From Elymus sibiricus (taxonomy: Eukaryota > Streptophyta > Magnoliopsida > Poales > Poaceae): DNA of 64,000 nucleotides. Positions 9,785 to 22,379 of this stretch are shown one piece after another. The translations under genes and the position numbers were made by a program. The notes under the pieces were generated by a model. The model was not told the DNA's origin. It ran no database searches and saw only the letters and a list, made by a program, of their open reading frames with translations. The stretch covers positions 146,176,001 through 146,240,000 of the forward strand of contig CM077670.1 in the NCBI GenBank assembly GCA_039707655.1. The letters are read 5' to 3'. Every line of letters starts with the position of its first letter. The stretch's first letter is position 1.

Positions 9785-12718
9785 TTGAACGCTTCACCTC
9801 TTAAGGGAATTGAAAACGTTCCAGTCGTTCGCGAATTTCCGGACGTCTTTCCAGAAGAACTTCCAGGGATACCCTCTGTTAGAGTCGTTGAATTCGTCAT
9901 CGACTTGAAACCAGGCACCACTCCTATTGCCAAGTGCCCATACAAGATGCCACCTCATGAACTCCTTGAACTTAAGGAGGAAATCGACAAGTCACTTAAA
10001 AAGGGTTTCATCCGCCCCAGTTCTTCTGCTTGGGGAGCACCTTCTCTCTTTGTTAAGAAGAAGGATGGAACAAACCGATTGGTCCAGGACTATCGGCCTA
10101 TTAACCAAGCAACAATCCAGAACAAATATCCACTTCCCCGGATCAACGATCTTTATGATCAACTTGCTGGATCCTCTGTGTTCTCTAAACTCGAATTAAG
10201 GTTGGGTTATCATCAGATCCGAGTTCGTAAGGAGGATATTCTGAAGACCGCTTTTGTTACTCGTTATGGATCATACGAGTACACCGTTATGTCCTTCGGG
10301 TTAACTAATGCTCCAGCAACCTTCTCTCGATTGATGAACTATATCTTCATGGACTACCTTGACAAATTCGTCGTGGTTTATTCGGATGATATCCTTATAT
10401 TTTCCAAGAATGAAGAAGAACACGCCGAACATCTTCGGCTTGTATTGGAGAAACTTCGAGAACACCAGCTATATGCCAAATACTCTAAGTGTGAATTCTG
10501 GTTATCTGAGGTGACTTATCTTGGTCATGTGATTTCCAAAGATGGCATTGCTGTTAACCCAGAACGAGTTCAGGCTATTCTTGACTGGACTCCCCCGAAG
10601 AATGTTAAGCAAGTCAGAAGTTTTCTCGGTCTTGCTAGCTATTGCCGCCGTTTCGTCGAGAACTTCTCCAAGATTGCTAAGCCACTGACTGATTTGCTTC
10701 CCAAAGGCAAGAAGTTTGAGTGGACAGAAAAATGCCAGGAAAGTTTTCAGACACTTAAAGATAAGTTGACATCTGCCCCAGTGCTAGCTCCCCCTGATTC
10801 CCGCAAGGACTTTGTGATATATTGTGACGCATCCCGTCATGGATTAGATTGTGTCCTAATGCAAGAGCGCAAAGTGATTGCTTATGGCTCTCGTCAATTG
10901 CGTCCTCACGAAGATAAGTATCCAACGCATGATCTCGAGTTAGCAGCAGTAATCTATGCTCTGAAACTGTGGCGACATTACCTTCTCGGTAATTGTTGCG
11001 AGATATACACGGACCACCAAAGTCTGAAGTATCTGTATACTCAACAAGATTTGAACCTCCGCCAACAAAGATGGCTCGAGACAATAGCCGACTACGACAT
11101 GGATATTTCTTATACCCCTGGCAAGGCTAATGTAATGGCCGATGCTTTGAGCCACAAGTCTTATTGCAACAACCTCATGGTTCAGCAAGCACAACCTCTT
11201 CTCTATGAAGAACTTCGCAAGTTGAACCTTCACATTGTCCCACAGGGTCATCTCAATACCCTGGTTGTTGAACCAGACCTCGAGGACCTCATCAAGCATA
11301 TACAGAATGCTGACTCTGAGGTTGAGAAGATTAAGCGCGATCTCAAAAGGGGAAGGCCCTCGTTCTTCACTATTGATGCTGATGGCACCTTGTTCTTCAA
11401 AAATCGCTTAGTGGTTCCTAGAAAGGACAACCTGGATCTGACCCCGCGCGTTATGAAAGAAGCTCATGATACGCCTCCAATTCACCCTGGTAGTACCAAG
11501 ATGTACCAAGACATTCGACAGAGATATAGGTGGCCGGATATGAAGCGAGACATTGCGCGTTATGTTGCTGAGTGTGACATTTGCCGTCGCATTAAAGCAG
11601 AACATCAAAGGCCTGCTAGAACTCTGCCACCCCTTGATATTCCTGAATGGAAATGGGACAAAGTCGAAATGGATTTCATTACTGGTTTTCCCAGATCGCA
11701 GAAGGGTCATGATGCTATTTTTGTCGTCATTGACCGATTCTCAAAGGTTGCTCACTTTCTGCCAGTCAAGGAGACAATCACTGCTAGTCAGTTAGCAGAC
11801 TTGTATGTTTCCAGAATCGTGTCACTCCACGGTGTTTCGTTGGAGATCAGTTCAGATCGTGGCAGCCTCTTTACCTCAAGATTTTGGAACAATTTCCAAG
11901 AAGCTATGGGAACTCATCTGTCCTTCAGCACCGCTTTTCACCCCCAGTCCCAGGGACAAGTTGAACGAGTCAATCAAGTGCTTGAAGATATGCTTCGAGC
12001 TTGTGTCATCTCATTCGGTAAGAAATGGGAGGAATCTCTCCCGTATGCTGAATTCTCATACAACAATAGCTACCAAGCTAGTCTGAAGATGGCACCCTTT
12101 GAAGTTCTATATGGACGTAAGTGCCGAACTCCTCTGAATTGGTCAGAAACTGGGGAACGGCCACTCTTCAGTCCGGATATTATCCAACAAGCTGAAGAAC
12201 AAGTTTGCATTGTCCGTGAACATTTGAAAGCTGCCCAGTCTTGTCAGAAGAGCAATTATGACTAAAAACATCACGTAATGGTCTATCAACCTGGCGAACA
12301 AGCTTACCTTCGCGTCACTCCGATGAAAGGCACCCATCGTTTTGGGATCAAGGGCAAGTTAGCTCCTCGCTACATTGGCCCGTTCCGTATCCTCGCCAGA
12401 CGAGGAGAAGTGGCATATCAATTGGAATTGCCACCGAACCTCTCTCAAGTTCATGATGTTTTCCGTGTGTTGCAGCTCCGTCGCTGCTTCAAGGATCCTA
12501 TCCGAGAAGTGGATCATGAAATGCTTGAGCTGCAAGAGGATCTTTCTTATCAAGAGTATCCGATCCGCATTCTTGATCAAGCTGAACGTCGAACCCGTCA
12601 GAAGGCAATCAAGTTCCTTAAAGTTCAGTGGTCAAATCATTCTAAAGATGAAGCCACTTGGGAACGCGAAGATCGTCTTCATGAAGAATACCCCGCTCTC
12701 TTTCAGCCTACCTCTTAA
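9785..12718 (+). pseudogene. pol: Element B pol: RT, RNase H, integrase, chromodomain
   Basis: One frame, broken only by TAA at 12263-12265. Domains: RT about 9830-10600, RNase H about 10740-11150, integrase zinc finger about 11460-11600 and core 11660-12100, chromodomain about 12540-12710. Two RT defects are visible: the first catalytic aspartate (motif A, 10193-10195) reads Glu, and the YxDD box at 10379-10390 reads YSDD where Ile or Val is usual. The in-frame stop corresponds to a Gln codon in related elements (CAA to TAA). It is a close relative of element A pol but clearly a different family, and more decayed. Confidence 0.92.
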
Positions 12719-12740
12719 TTCTTGGGACGAGAATTTATTT

Positions 12741-12754
12741 TAGAGGAGGAGAAT
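12741..12754 (+). other. Element B polypurine tract
   Basis: TAGAGGAGGAGAAT directly precedes TGTAACACCCC at 12755. Confidence 0.75.
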
Positions 12755-14870
12755 TGTAACACCCCATGTAATTAAGCTATAGTGATCATCTTTTGATAAT
12801 GCCAAGTCATCATGATTAACAAGTCTTGATCACAATTAGAATCATATCTCATTTCAAATTCCAACTCAAATTTAAATTCTAATATAAGTTGAAAATAAAA
12901 GTTGTTCCAATTTGGAAACTAAAATGTTCATGAAATAGCAAATAATCCATAACTAATTATGCTAAGAAAAACAACATCACCTAAATTATCTAGATGACTC
13001 TAACATCATCAAAACAGTACCAAACAGTAATATGTAATACCATTTTGCTTAATAAAATTACAAATGAAATCATATTGTCTCCAAACCAATTTCTGGTAGT
13101 AGTTAATATTGCACTGTAATTATTGAGCTAAGTCACCTATTTTACAAAAGCCAAATTGTAGCCAAACATTTTACAAAACAGAAGTGAAAACAGAAAACAG
13201 AAAAAGAAAAAGAAAAACGGTAAAAAACTAACTGGCGCACTGGGCTTCGAGTGCACAGTGCAGCCTGGCCCGGCCCACCTCGGCCTTTCTCCTTCCTCCC
13301 GCCTCCTCTCGCATGCGTGTCGGCACGCGCGCGCGCCCAAGCGCCGATGGCCTCGCTGTCAACCATCCGAGCCCTCCACGGCGAGGATAAGGGCATCCCC
13401 GAGCGCCTCTCCCTCCTCCGCAAACCCTAGGCGCCCCAGAATCCCCCCTCGTCCTCTCTGTCGCTCGCGCACGAGCTCGCCCGAGGGCTTCCTCCGCCGT
13501 CATCGTCGATCCCGCGCTCTCCGTCGTCCCCGCGCTGCGCCGCCATGTCCTAGCTGCCCGCCGTCATCGACTTCGTCGTCTCCGCCTACGCGCGCAGGCC
13601 GGGGAGCTCCACGACGACCGAATCGAGCTCGTCCCCGACCTCAGCCGCATCTGCTTCCCCGGCGAACTCTGGCCTCCTCTGCTGCTACTAAACCCCTCGC
13701 CGGCCTCCTTGAGCCGCCCGGTGAGCTCCGCCTCCTCTCTCTTCTTCTTCTTCGGCTCGCTGCGCCTGTAGCTCGCCGCAATCGCCATGGCCGAACGCAG
13801 CGCCGCCGCCTTGCTCGTCGCCGTGGCCACAACCATCGCCATGCTCGCCCGAGCTCGGCTGTGAGCTCAGCAAGCCTGTAGGAGTCGTTTGCCGCCGCCC
13901 GTAGCTTTTGCCGTGCTCCAGAACGCTGAATCCGCCGTCGCCCGAAACGCTCCGCCGCCGACCTCGTCGCCGGTGTCGATTCCGGCCGTCTCCGGCGACG
14001 GCACTGCCACCATCCGATGCGGCTCGTTCGACTCGTTCGAACGAGCCCAGCCACGCTCCGTTTGGACGTCTGTAGCGCAGTTCCAGCGAGCTCCCGAGGA
14101 CGCCGCCGCGTTTCGACGTCGGCGGCGGCTTGCCACCGGCCACCGCCTACGTGGCCGCCACGTGTGACCCCCTGGGTCACTGACACTGGGCCCAAGGGCC
14201 GCAGTTGACCGATTTGACTTGGTCAACTTGGCTGACTGGGCACACAGTGCCACTGACCAGCGGGCCCCACCTGCTTAATTAATCTAATTAGGTTTTTAAA
14301 ATTAATCTAATTACTAAACTAACACTTACAATAGGCCCCACTAGTTAAGTAACCCTTTTAATTAAAGTTAATCCTCGTTTAATTAGCACAGTCACTGACC
14401 AGTGGGACCCACTGGTCAGGTTTGACTCTGGTCAGCCGGGTTTTGACCGCTGACGTCACTGTGACGTCATGCTGACGTCACCTACTACTGTTTCGGATAA
14501 TTCGTATTAAATAATTCCAGAAATTCCAGAAAATGATTAAAACTTTGAAAAATCATATAAAATAAACCGTAACTCGGATGAAAATAATTTATATATGAAA
14601 AATGATCAAAAAAATATATGAAGAATCCGAATATCCTACCCACATACCTGCCACACCCCTCTAACATACTGAACATGGGACTTTTTACCCGATTTCGATA
14701 AATGAATAGTGCATGACCGTAATAAAATAATTTCAAATAAATTCCTAAATTATCTAAAACAATTAGAGAGGCATTATATCACCTCTGCATATCATTTAGG
14801 CATGTCATGCATCAGTGTTGCATTGTTGTCGTGAATTTATTGTTTCTTCCCCCTCCTTCTCTCCCGATAG

Positions 14871-16559
14871 ACGCCGAGACCGCCGCCGACGCAGCTGAGT
14901 ACGACTACGCTCCAGACGAGCAGCCTTCAGACGACCAGCCCCTCTTTGCAGAGCTTCCAGGCAAGCAAACCCCTTGATCATCCAAATATCGCCTATTCTT
15001 TCCCTCTTATTCTTGCATTAGAATTGCCCCTACTTCTGTTCCAATAGTTCCTATTCTGATGCATAGCCTGGTTTTGTAACCTGTTGTTGATACTTACCTG
15101 TTATCCTATATGCTTAGTGTAGAATGATTGGTGATACATCTATGGCCCCACACCCTTGTCCTTGTTGCCACACTTTTCCACCAGTGACTCGATCAGTATG
15201 ATCGACGGTCAGAGACCAACACTTCACCGCACATTCCCCCTAAGTTGTTCGACTCTGCAGAGCTACCACCGAGTGCCGAGGGTGATACCTCTTATCTCAC
15301 TTCCGATGATGCCTCTGTAGAATAGCTATTTGGTTGTGGGTTACCGAGGGTGATTCCTCTTTCATCACCTCCGATAAAGCTTCCGTGGTGCAGCTCCTCT
15401 TGTGTGAATCCATCGAGGGTGATTCCTCCGGGTTCACCTTGACCGTTATTTCGAGTGGGAATCCATCAAGGGTGATTCCTCAGATTCCTTCTCGATACTT
15501 TGGACACACGGGTACTTTGACTTTACTACTGTCATTTGATAAAGACGGGTCGGCTCCAAGAGCACCCGCGAGCCGTGTGTTACCAAGTCAGAACGACAGG
15601 GATCCTGTTCGTCTCTGCGAGTTTCTAAATACGCCTAATGGATTTGGGTATTTGATATGAGTGGGTCGTTGGCCCTATACGCACTACCACCATGTGGGAT
15701 AATGGTTATGGGACCCTCTACGTCGTATGTATCAGCCGAAAGCTCTTCAGATGTCACAGCTCAGAGATGCGGGCTAATTGCTGGGGTGGGCTGGTTACGT
15801 CACTTGTGTATACAGTGTCGCGCCTGGGCCCCGGCCAGTCACGCAACGTGTAGGAGTGCAAAGGGCGATGGCCCAAGACCCCTTCGCACTTAGGATTTAG
15901 ACCGGCGTGCTGACCTCTCTGCTGAGCCTAGGTAGGACTGCGTCGTGTCGATCACCCGAGGCCGGGCATTACCCAGCAAGTGTGTCCGGCCAGATGCAAT
16001 CGAGCATGTTGGGTAACAGTAGTGCACCCCTGCAGGGAAGTTATCTATTCGAATAGCCGTGTCCATGGTAACAGGACGCTCGGAGTTGTATCCTGATCCA
16101 CTATAACTACAAACTGATGCTGATTCAATATTAAATTGTTATTACTGCTCTCGGGATCGCTTTCTCGCAGGGAGTCGAGAAAGGATCTCAGGGCGTTGCT
16201 ATTATATAACCACTATTATATGCTGATGTGTTCTACTCTCTTCTGATGCTGCAAGATTGCTTCAAGATGCTGGTCTTCGATAGGCTAGGCTTCTTCCCCT
16301 CTATTCTGGCATTCTGCAGTTTAGTCCAAAGATATAGCCCCATTCCTTTGATACTGATGCATAATTAGTATAGTTCTGATGTCAGTCTTGCGAGTACTTT
16401 GGATGAGTACTCACGGTTGCTTTGCTTCCTCTTTTTCCCCATACCTGCTTGCTGTAATCAGACGATGGAGTCCCGGAGCCAGACGCCACCGCAGCAGCTT
16501 ACTACCAGGAGAGTCCCGGAGGCACATACTACTGGGTTGAGCCAGTCGACCAGGAGTAG
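14871..16559 (+). CDS. Possible spliced small ORF in element B LTR, last two exons
   Basis: Exon candidates: 14871-14960 (90 nt) and 16462-16559, joined in phase 1 and ending at TAG 16557-16559. The acceptor before 14871 has a long pyrimidine run ending GATAG. The donor after 14960 is AG/GCAAGC, the same GC-AG type as in element A. The acceptor before 16462 is ATCAG. The product segment is acidic and rich in Ala, Pro, Asp and Tyr. I could not place the first exon with confidence: the ATG at 13787 gives a different phase. Confidence 0.28.
15277..15485 (+). repeat. Four degenerate tandem repeats in element B LTR
   Basis: CGAGGGTGATTCCTC, or a close variant, begins at 15277, 15345, 15414 and 15467 (spacing 68, 69 and 53 bp). 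Each unit has a GAGG...CCTC stem. The array falls in the presumed intron of the LTR ORF. Confidence 0.7.
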
Positions 16560-16836
16560 TTCGGAGGCCCTAGGTAGGAGGCCTTCGCCTTTTCAATCAG
16601 TGTCGCTGTTTGTGCTAGCCTTCTTAAGGCAAACTTGACTAACTATATCTGTACCTAGATATTATTTGTGTGTATGACTTATGTATTCGGGTCCTCGTGA
16701 CCCCTGGTTTGTAATATGAAGATTAATGTTTAAATTTGAGTTTAGAGTTGTGTTGTGATATCTTCCCGTGAGTCTCTGATCTCGAGCGTGTACGTTTGCG
16801 TGTATGATTAGTGCACGGTCGAGCAGGGGCGTCACA

Positions 16837-17858
16837 GTGTGAGTAGTTCACCACAGACCTACGGGTCCATAGCTAGTAGCTAGATGGCTTCTTCTCTCTC
16901 TTTGATCTTCAATACCATGTTCTCCTCGATCTTCTTGGAGTTCTATCCGATGTAATCTTCTTTTGCGGTGTGTTTGTTGGGATCTGATGAATTGTGGATT
17001 TATGATCAGATTGTTCATTGAAAGTAACCGAGTCTTTCTGAACTTTATTATGCATGATTGTTATAGCTTTGTATTTCTCACCGATCTATCCATTTGGTTT
17101 GGCCAATTAGATTGATTTATCTTCGGCGGGAGTGGTGCTTTGTAATGGGTTCAATCTTGTGGTGCTCTATATTCCAGTGACAAAGTAGGGGACAAGACAC
17201 GTATTTGTATTATTGCCATTAAGGATAAAACGATGGGGTTTATTCATATTGATTGAGTTTACTTTGTCTACATCATGTCATCTTGCTTAAGGCGTTACTC
17301 TGTTTGTTATGAACTTAATACCATAGATGCATGCTGGATAGTGGTCGATTGGTGGAGTAATAGTAGTAGATGCAGGCAGGAGTCGGTCTACTTGTCTCGG
17401 ATGTGATGCCTATATACATCATCATTGCCGTGAATAACGTCATAACTATGCGCTTTTCTATCAATTTCCCAACAGTAATTTGTTTACCCATCGTATGCTA
17501 TGTGTTCGAGAGAGAAGCCTCTAGTGAAAACTATGGCCCCCGGGTCTATTTAAACATATTATAAAAACTAAAAATACCTTGCTGCAATTTATTTACTTTT
17601 TTTTATTTTGCAATTTATACTTTTTCCTATACAAGATTTAATCCTTGCAATTAACGAGTTCAAGGGGATTGACAACCCTCTTCCCCACGTTGGGTGCGAG
17701 TATTTGCTTTTGTGTGTGCAACTGCTGCTCACGAGGGTTTGCGTGATTCTCCTATTGGTTCGATAAACCTTGGTTCTCACTGAGGGAAATACTTATCTCT
17801 ACTGTACTACATCTCCCCTCCTCTTAGGGGCAAATCCCAACGCAGCTCACAAGTAGCA
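16837..17858 (+). repeat. Element C 5' LTR, 3' part
   Basis: Aligns with 38099-39122 along its whole length and ends in CACAAGTAGCA. The first 530 bp of this LTR lie upstream of element B, outside the window. Confidence 0.94.
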
Positions 17859-17869
17859 GGAATAATTTC

Positions 17870-17888
17870 TGGCGCCTTTATCGGGGAG
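17870..17888 (+). other. Element C primer binding site, degenerate
   Basis: TGGCGCCTTTATCGGGGA resembles the Athila-type site (TGGCGCC...GGGGA). A second, better-preserved similar stretch, GCGCCATTGCCGGGGAA, lies about 60 bp downstream at 17931-17947. Confidence 0.6.
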
Positions 17889-18096
17889 AAGTCGTGTCTA
17901 AATAGTCTCTCGTCAACTTGCCAATTTCAAGCGCCATTGCCGGGGAACCATCATAAAATCCTATCAAGTACCTACACTCAAACTATCATCTACTTGCTCT
18001 ACTTTTTATTTGCCTCTCTTTTTCATCTCCCCCACTTCTCTAAAAATTGAAAAATACAAAAATATTTTACTTTGCTCGTTTGCTTGCTTTGTCGCT

Positions 18097-19011
18097 ATGT
18101 CTCAAGAAAACACCAAGTTGAGTGACTTTTCAAATACTAATAATAATGATTTTATTAGTACTCCAATTGCTCCTCCCGCCGCTAGTGCGGAATCTTATGA
18201 TATTAATGCCGCTTTGCTAAATCTTGTTATGAAAGAACAATTTTCTGGAAATCCTAATGAGGATGTTGCTTCCCATCTTAATACTTTCGTTAAATTATGT
18301 GATATGCAAAAGAAAAAAGATGTGGATAATGATATTATTAAGTTGAAATTATTTCCGTTCTCACTAAGAGATCATGCTAAAACTTGGTTTTCGTCCTTGC
18401 CTCGCAATAGTATTGATTCATGGGATAAGTGTCAGCATGCTTTTATTGCCAAGTATTTTTTCCCCCGCTAAGATTATTTCTCTTAGAAATCAAATAATGA
18501 ATTTTAAGCAACTTGAGCAAGAACATGTTGCACAATCTTGGTAGAGAATGAAATTAATGATAATAAATTGTCCCACTCATGGTTTAAGCTTATGGATGAT
18601 TATACAAAATTTCTATGCGAGACTAAACTTTCTTTCTAGAAATCTTCTAGACTCTGCTGCAGGTGGTACCTTTATGGGAATTACATTCGGCGAGGCTACA
18701 AAGCTTCTTGATAATATGATGACAAATTATTCTCAATGTCACACCGAACGAGCTCCAACTGGTAAGAAGGTAAACTCTGTCGAACAAATTGCTACTTTGA
18801 GTGATAAGATGGATGCTCTTATGAATATGTTTACTAGCAAAAGTGCTCAAGTTGATCCTAATGATGTGCCACTATCTACTTTGATTGAGCAAAATAATGA
18901 TGCCATTGATGTGAATTTTGTTGCTAGAAATAATTCAACAACAATGCTTATAGAGGGAATTTTAATCCTAGACCGTATCCCAGAAATTCCTCTAATAATT
19001 ATGGTAATTCT

Positions 19012-19048
<37 letters not shown>

Positions 19049-19299
19049 GGATACCTACTGATCTTGAGAACAACATTAAAGAATTTATTAATTCTCAAAA
19101 GATTTTTAATGCTATGGTAGAAGAAAAACTACATAAAATTGATGATGTGGCTAGAAATATGGATAGGATTGCTCATGACGTGGAAACTCTTAAAATTAAA
19201 ACCTTACCACCTAAGCATGATATTAATGAGTCTATTAAATCTATCCAAGTCTCCATTAATGAAAGTAAAGAGAGAACCGCTAGGTTCAGAGCTAAGTGA
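18097..19299 (+). pseudogene. gag: Element C gag, frameshifted
   Basis: Starts at ATG 18097. The capsid core (LKLFPFSLRDHAKTWFSSLP) is open to 18471, where a length change in a C run shifts the frame. The coding sense continues through 18480-18960 in another frame (with a TAG at 18542) and again at 19114-19299. An AAT/ATA trinucleotide tract at 19008-19048 encodes an Asn run in the gag frame. No CCHC knuckle is visible. The order and content match Athila-type gag in grasses. Confidence 0.8.
19008..19048 (+). repeat. (AAT)n microsatellite in element C gag
   Basis: About 13 repeats of a TAA/AAT trinucleotide, in a region that codes for Asn in the gag frame. Confidence 0.85.
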
Positions 19300-19359
19300 G
19301 AATTCCAAGAAAAGGCTATTCCACCCAGTTTTTATCGAAATCATGATGAAGATATTAAA

Positions 19360-20193
19360 ATGATTGGTGTGACACCCATTGAATCTTTGTTTAGTAATAT
19401 AAAACTTGATGAAAAGGGGACTGGAGATGAGTCAACTTTAGCTAGTAGGAGTCCCAATTGTTTGGAGGGTGATGATCTTAATGATAAAAGTGATAAAAGT
19501 GGGTTTGGAGAGGTCAAAACTTTAAATATTGATGTGCCCACTACTTTGGATTACAAGGACTTTAATTATGATAATTGTTCTTTGATTGAATGTATTTCCT
19601 AGTTGCAATCCATGATAAATTCACCCAATGCTTATGAACAAAATAAAGCTTTTACTAAACATATTGTAGAAGCTATGATAAAAGCTCATGAAGAAAAGCT
19701 TGAATTGGAAGTTTCTATACCTAGGAAGTTACATGATGAATGGGAACCTACTACTAAAATTAAAATTAAAGATTATGAATGTAATGCTTTGTGTGATCTA
19801 GGTGCTAGTGTCTCCGCTATACCAAAATCTTTATGTGACGTGCTAGGTCTCACAGATATGAATGAATGTTCCCTTAATTTGGATTTAGCGGATTCAACTA
19901 TTAAGAAACCATTGGGTAGAATAAATGATGTGCTTATTCTTGCAAATATAAATTATGTGCCCGTAGATTTCATTGTGCTTGATATTGAATGTAATCTGTC
20001 TTGTCCTATAATACTTGGTAGGCCTTTCCTACGAACCATAGGTGCTATTATTGATATGAAAGAAGGAAATATGAGGTTCCAATTTCCATTAAAGAAAGGT
20101 ATGGAACACTTCCCTAGGAAGATAACTAAACCACCATATGAATCCATTACGAGGGCCACCTATGGAATTAACTTGAAGGATGATAATACTTGA
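19360..20193 (+). pseudogene. Element C gag tail and aspartic protease
   Basis: One frame interrupted only by TAG at 19600-19602. The protease half (19740-20160) has a DLGAS active-site variant at about 19795-19812 and the ILGRPFLRT block near 20010. This is the Athila-lineage retropepsin. The C-terminus ends at 20193, and no RT follows anywhere in element C. Confidence 0.82.
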
Positions 20194-22217
20194 AACTATG
20201 CATTATGCCTAGCTAGGGGCATAAAACAATAGCGCTTGTTGGGAGGCAACCCAATATGTATCTTAAATTTTTGCTTTTATTTTCTATTTTGTGTGTTTGC
20301 ACAATTATAGCTACTGTTATGATTGTGTTTTTATCTTTTAATTAGTGTTTGTGCCAAGTAATGCCTTTGGGATGATTTGGATGATAGTATAGTTGATGCT
20401 GTTTGAAAAACAGAAAGTTTTGCATCCAGCAGTTGATTCTTAATTTATTGCTGGAATGTTAGAAACATATGAAATTTTTAAAAATTATTGGGATACAAAT
20501 TGTTTGCGTTTTCCTAATATTTCAGAATTTTGGAGTTACGAAAGTATAGAAAATATTCTGTCATTATGTACTGTTCTGTTTTAGACAGATTCTGTTTTTA
20601 TTGCATAGTGTGCTTGTTTTAATGAAACTATGGATTATATTAGGGGGTATAAGTCATGGAAGAGTTAGAATATAGTAGGTATTATTCAAGAACAATTATT
20701 AATGAGTTTATAACAGTACCTAAAGTGGATGATTGATTTATTGTACTAACAGATCTCACGTAGTTTCTGTTGAGTTCTGTGTGCTAAAGTTTTCAAGTTT
20801 TGGGTGAGATTACGATGGATGAAGGAATAAGGAGAGGCAAGACCCTAAGCTTGGGTATGCCCAAGGCACCCCAAGGTAATATTCAAGGAAGACCCAAGCG
20901 GCTAAGCTTGGGGATGCCCCGGATGGCATCCCCTCTTTCAGCTATAATCTATCGGTAACTTACTTGGAGCTATATTTTTATTCATCACATGATATGTGTT
21001 TTGCTTGGAGCATCTTGTGCCATAGTTTTCTTTTCTTTTTTTGATTTTTAGTTTGCCACAATCATTGTTTGCTGGACACACCTATTTGAGTGGGACACAC
21101 ATTTATCGCGATTTGTTAGAATACTGTATGTGCTTCACTTATATCTTTTGAGCTAGGCAGTTGCTCTAGTGCTTCACTTATATCTTTTAGAGCATGGCAG
21201 TGGTTATATTTTGTAGAAATAATTGCACTCTCATGCTTCACTGAAATATTTTTGAGAGTCTAATAAATAGTAATGGCAATTTGCACGTGTTATAAGACTA
21301 GTCCAAAAAGGATAGGTATTCAAGGGGGATATAATAAAAACTTTCATGTAGATCACTAAATATGAAACGTATGGTTTAATGATATTGATGTCATAATATG
21401 AAAGGATATTGGTTCGTAGAAATATCAGTATTAAAGTTTGTTATTAACTTCTCATCTAAGTGTTGGTCATGGCATGGTGGGGTGGTTTGAGCATTTTTAT
21501 GTCCGAAATGAAATCCTTGAGTGCTGTTATAATCGGGGGTGCACGCTGGTTAAGTCCTACCAACCTCCTCCCTAGGGGCATGCGAGTAGTACTTTGCTTC
21601 GAGGGCTAATAGGCTTTACAATAAGTATGTGAGTTCTTTATGACTAATGTGAGTCCATGGATTATACGCACTCTCACCCTTCCACAATTAGCTAGCCTCT
21701 TCAGTACCGTGCATTACTCAATCTCACCTCAAGAGTTGGTGCAAACTTTTCCGGTGCATCCAAACCCCGTGATATGATACGCTCTATCACACATAAGCCT
21801 CCTTATATCTTCTTCAAAACAGCCACCATACCTACCTATTATGGCATTTCCATAACCATTCCGAGATATATTGCCATGCAACTTCCACCGTTCCGTCATA
21901 TGACTTGTGTTCATTCTCATATTGCTTTGCATGATCATATAGAGCTGATATGATAATTGTGGCACAACCACCATTCATCATTATCATACATGTTACGCTA
22001 GATCATTGCACATCCTGGTACACTGCCAGAGGCATTCATATAGAGTCATTCTGTATAGTTTTTTATCGAGTTGTAATATCGAGTGGTAAGTAAATAGAAG
22101 TGTGATGATCATCATTATTAGAGCATTGTCCCAGTGAGGAAAGGATGATGGAGATTATGATTCCCCCACAAGTCGGGATGAGACTCCGGAGGAAAAAAAG
22201 AGAGGCCAAAAAGAGCC

Positions 22218-22223
<6 letters not shown>
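20194..22223 (+). other. Element C non-coding internal region, first part
   Basis: No gene. AT-rich. It contains GCTTGTTGGGAGGCAACCCA near 20237 and two copies of the polypurine-tract-like TAAGCTTGGG(G/T)ATGCC at 20845 and 20903. It ends where the (TA)n tract begins. Confidence 0.75.

Positions 22224-22290
<67 letters not shown>
22224..22290. repeat. (TA)n microsatellite, left edge of the insertion cluster
   Basis: About 33 uninterrupted TA repeats between element C sequence and the first modular element. Confidence 0.97.
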
Positions 22291-22293
<3 letters not shown>

Positions 22294-22379
22294 ACTATTC
22301 TGATCACGGGATGAGAATAATATTCTGATAACTACCTGACCCGTCCCAGTAGTAGTAGTTGAACTTCCGCCAGTGCTAG

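Larger units (their letters stand above)
9441..16836 (+). mobile_element. Element B: second Tekay-type chromovirus, split by element A
   Basis: Seen: the 3' part of protease, then RT, RNase H, integrase and chromodomain, a polypurine tract and a complete 3' LTR (12755-16836). The upstream half lies left of element A, outside the window. The LTR starts TGTAACACCCC and ends GGGGCGTCACA. The five bases after it (GTGTG, 16837-16841) also occur at the matching point of the intact LTR of element C (38099), so B sits inside the 5' LTR of C. Confidence 0.92.
12755..16836 (+). repeat. Element B 3' LTR, 4082 bp
   Basis: Bounded by TGTAACACCCC and GGGGCGTCACA. Layout parallels the LTR of A: an AT-rich start, a GC-rich block (13220-14280) with spurious long ORFs on both strands, an AT-rich middle, tandem repeats at 15277-15485, a TTCGAATAGCC motif near 16046, and a hairpin at 16392-16412 (GAGTACT/AGTACTC). 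The 5' LTR is outside the window. Confidence 0.9.

Noticed and set aside
13787..13860. ATG with a hydrophobic, signal-peptide-like start in the element B LTR
   Set aside because: The only nearby donor gives phase 2 and does not join the downstream phase-1 exons; the frame otherwise stops after about 25 codons.
13137..14253. Long frames on both strands in the GC-rich part of the element B LTR
   Set aside because: Same composition effect, with no conserved motif.
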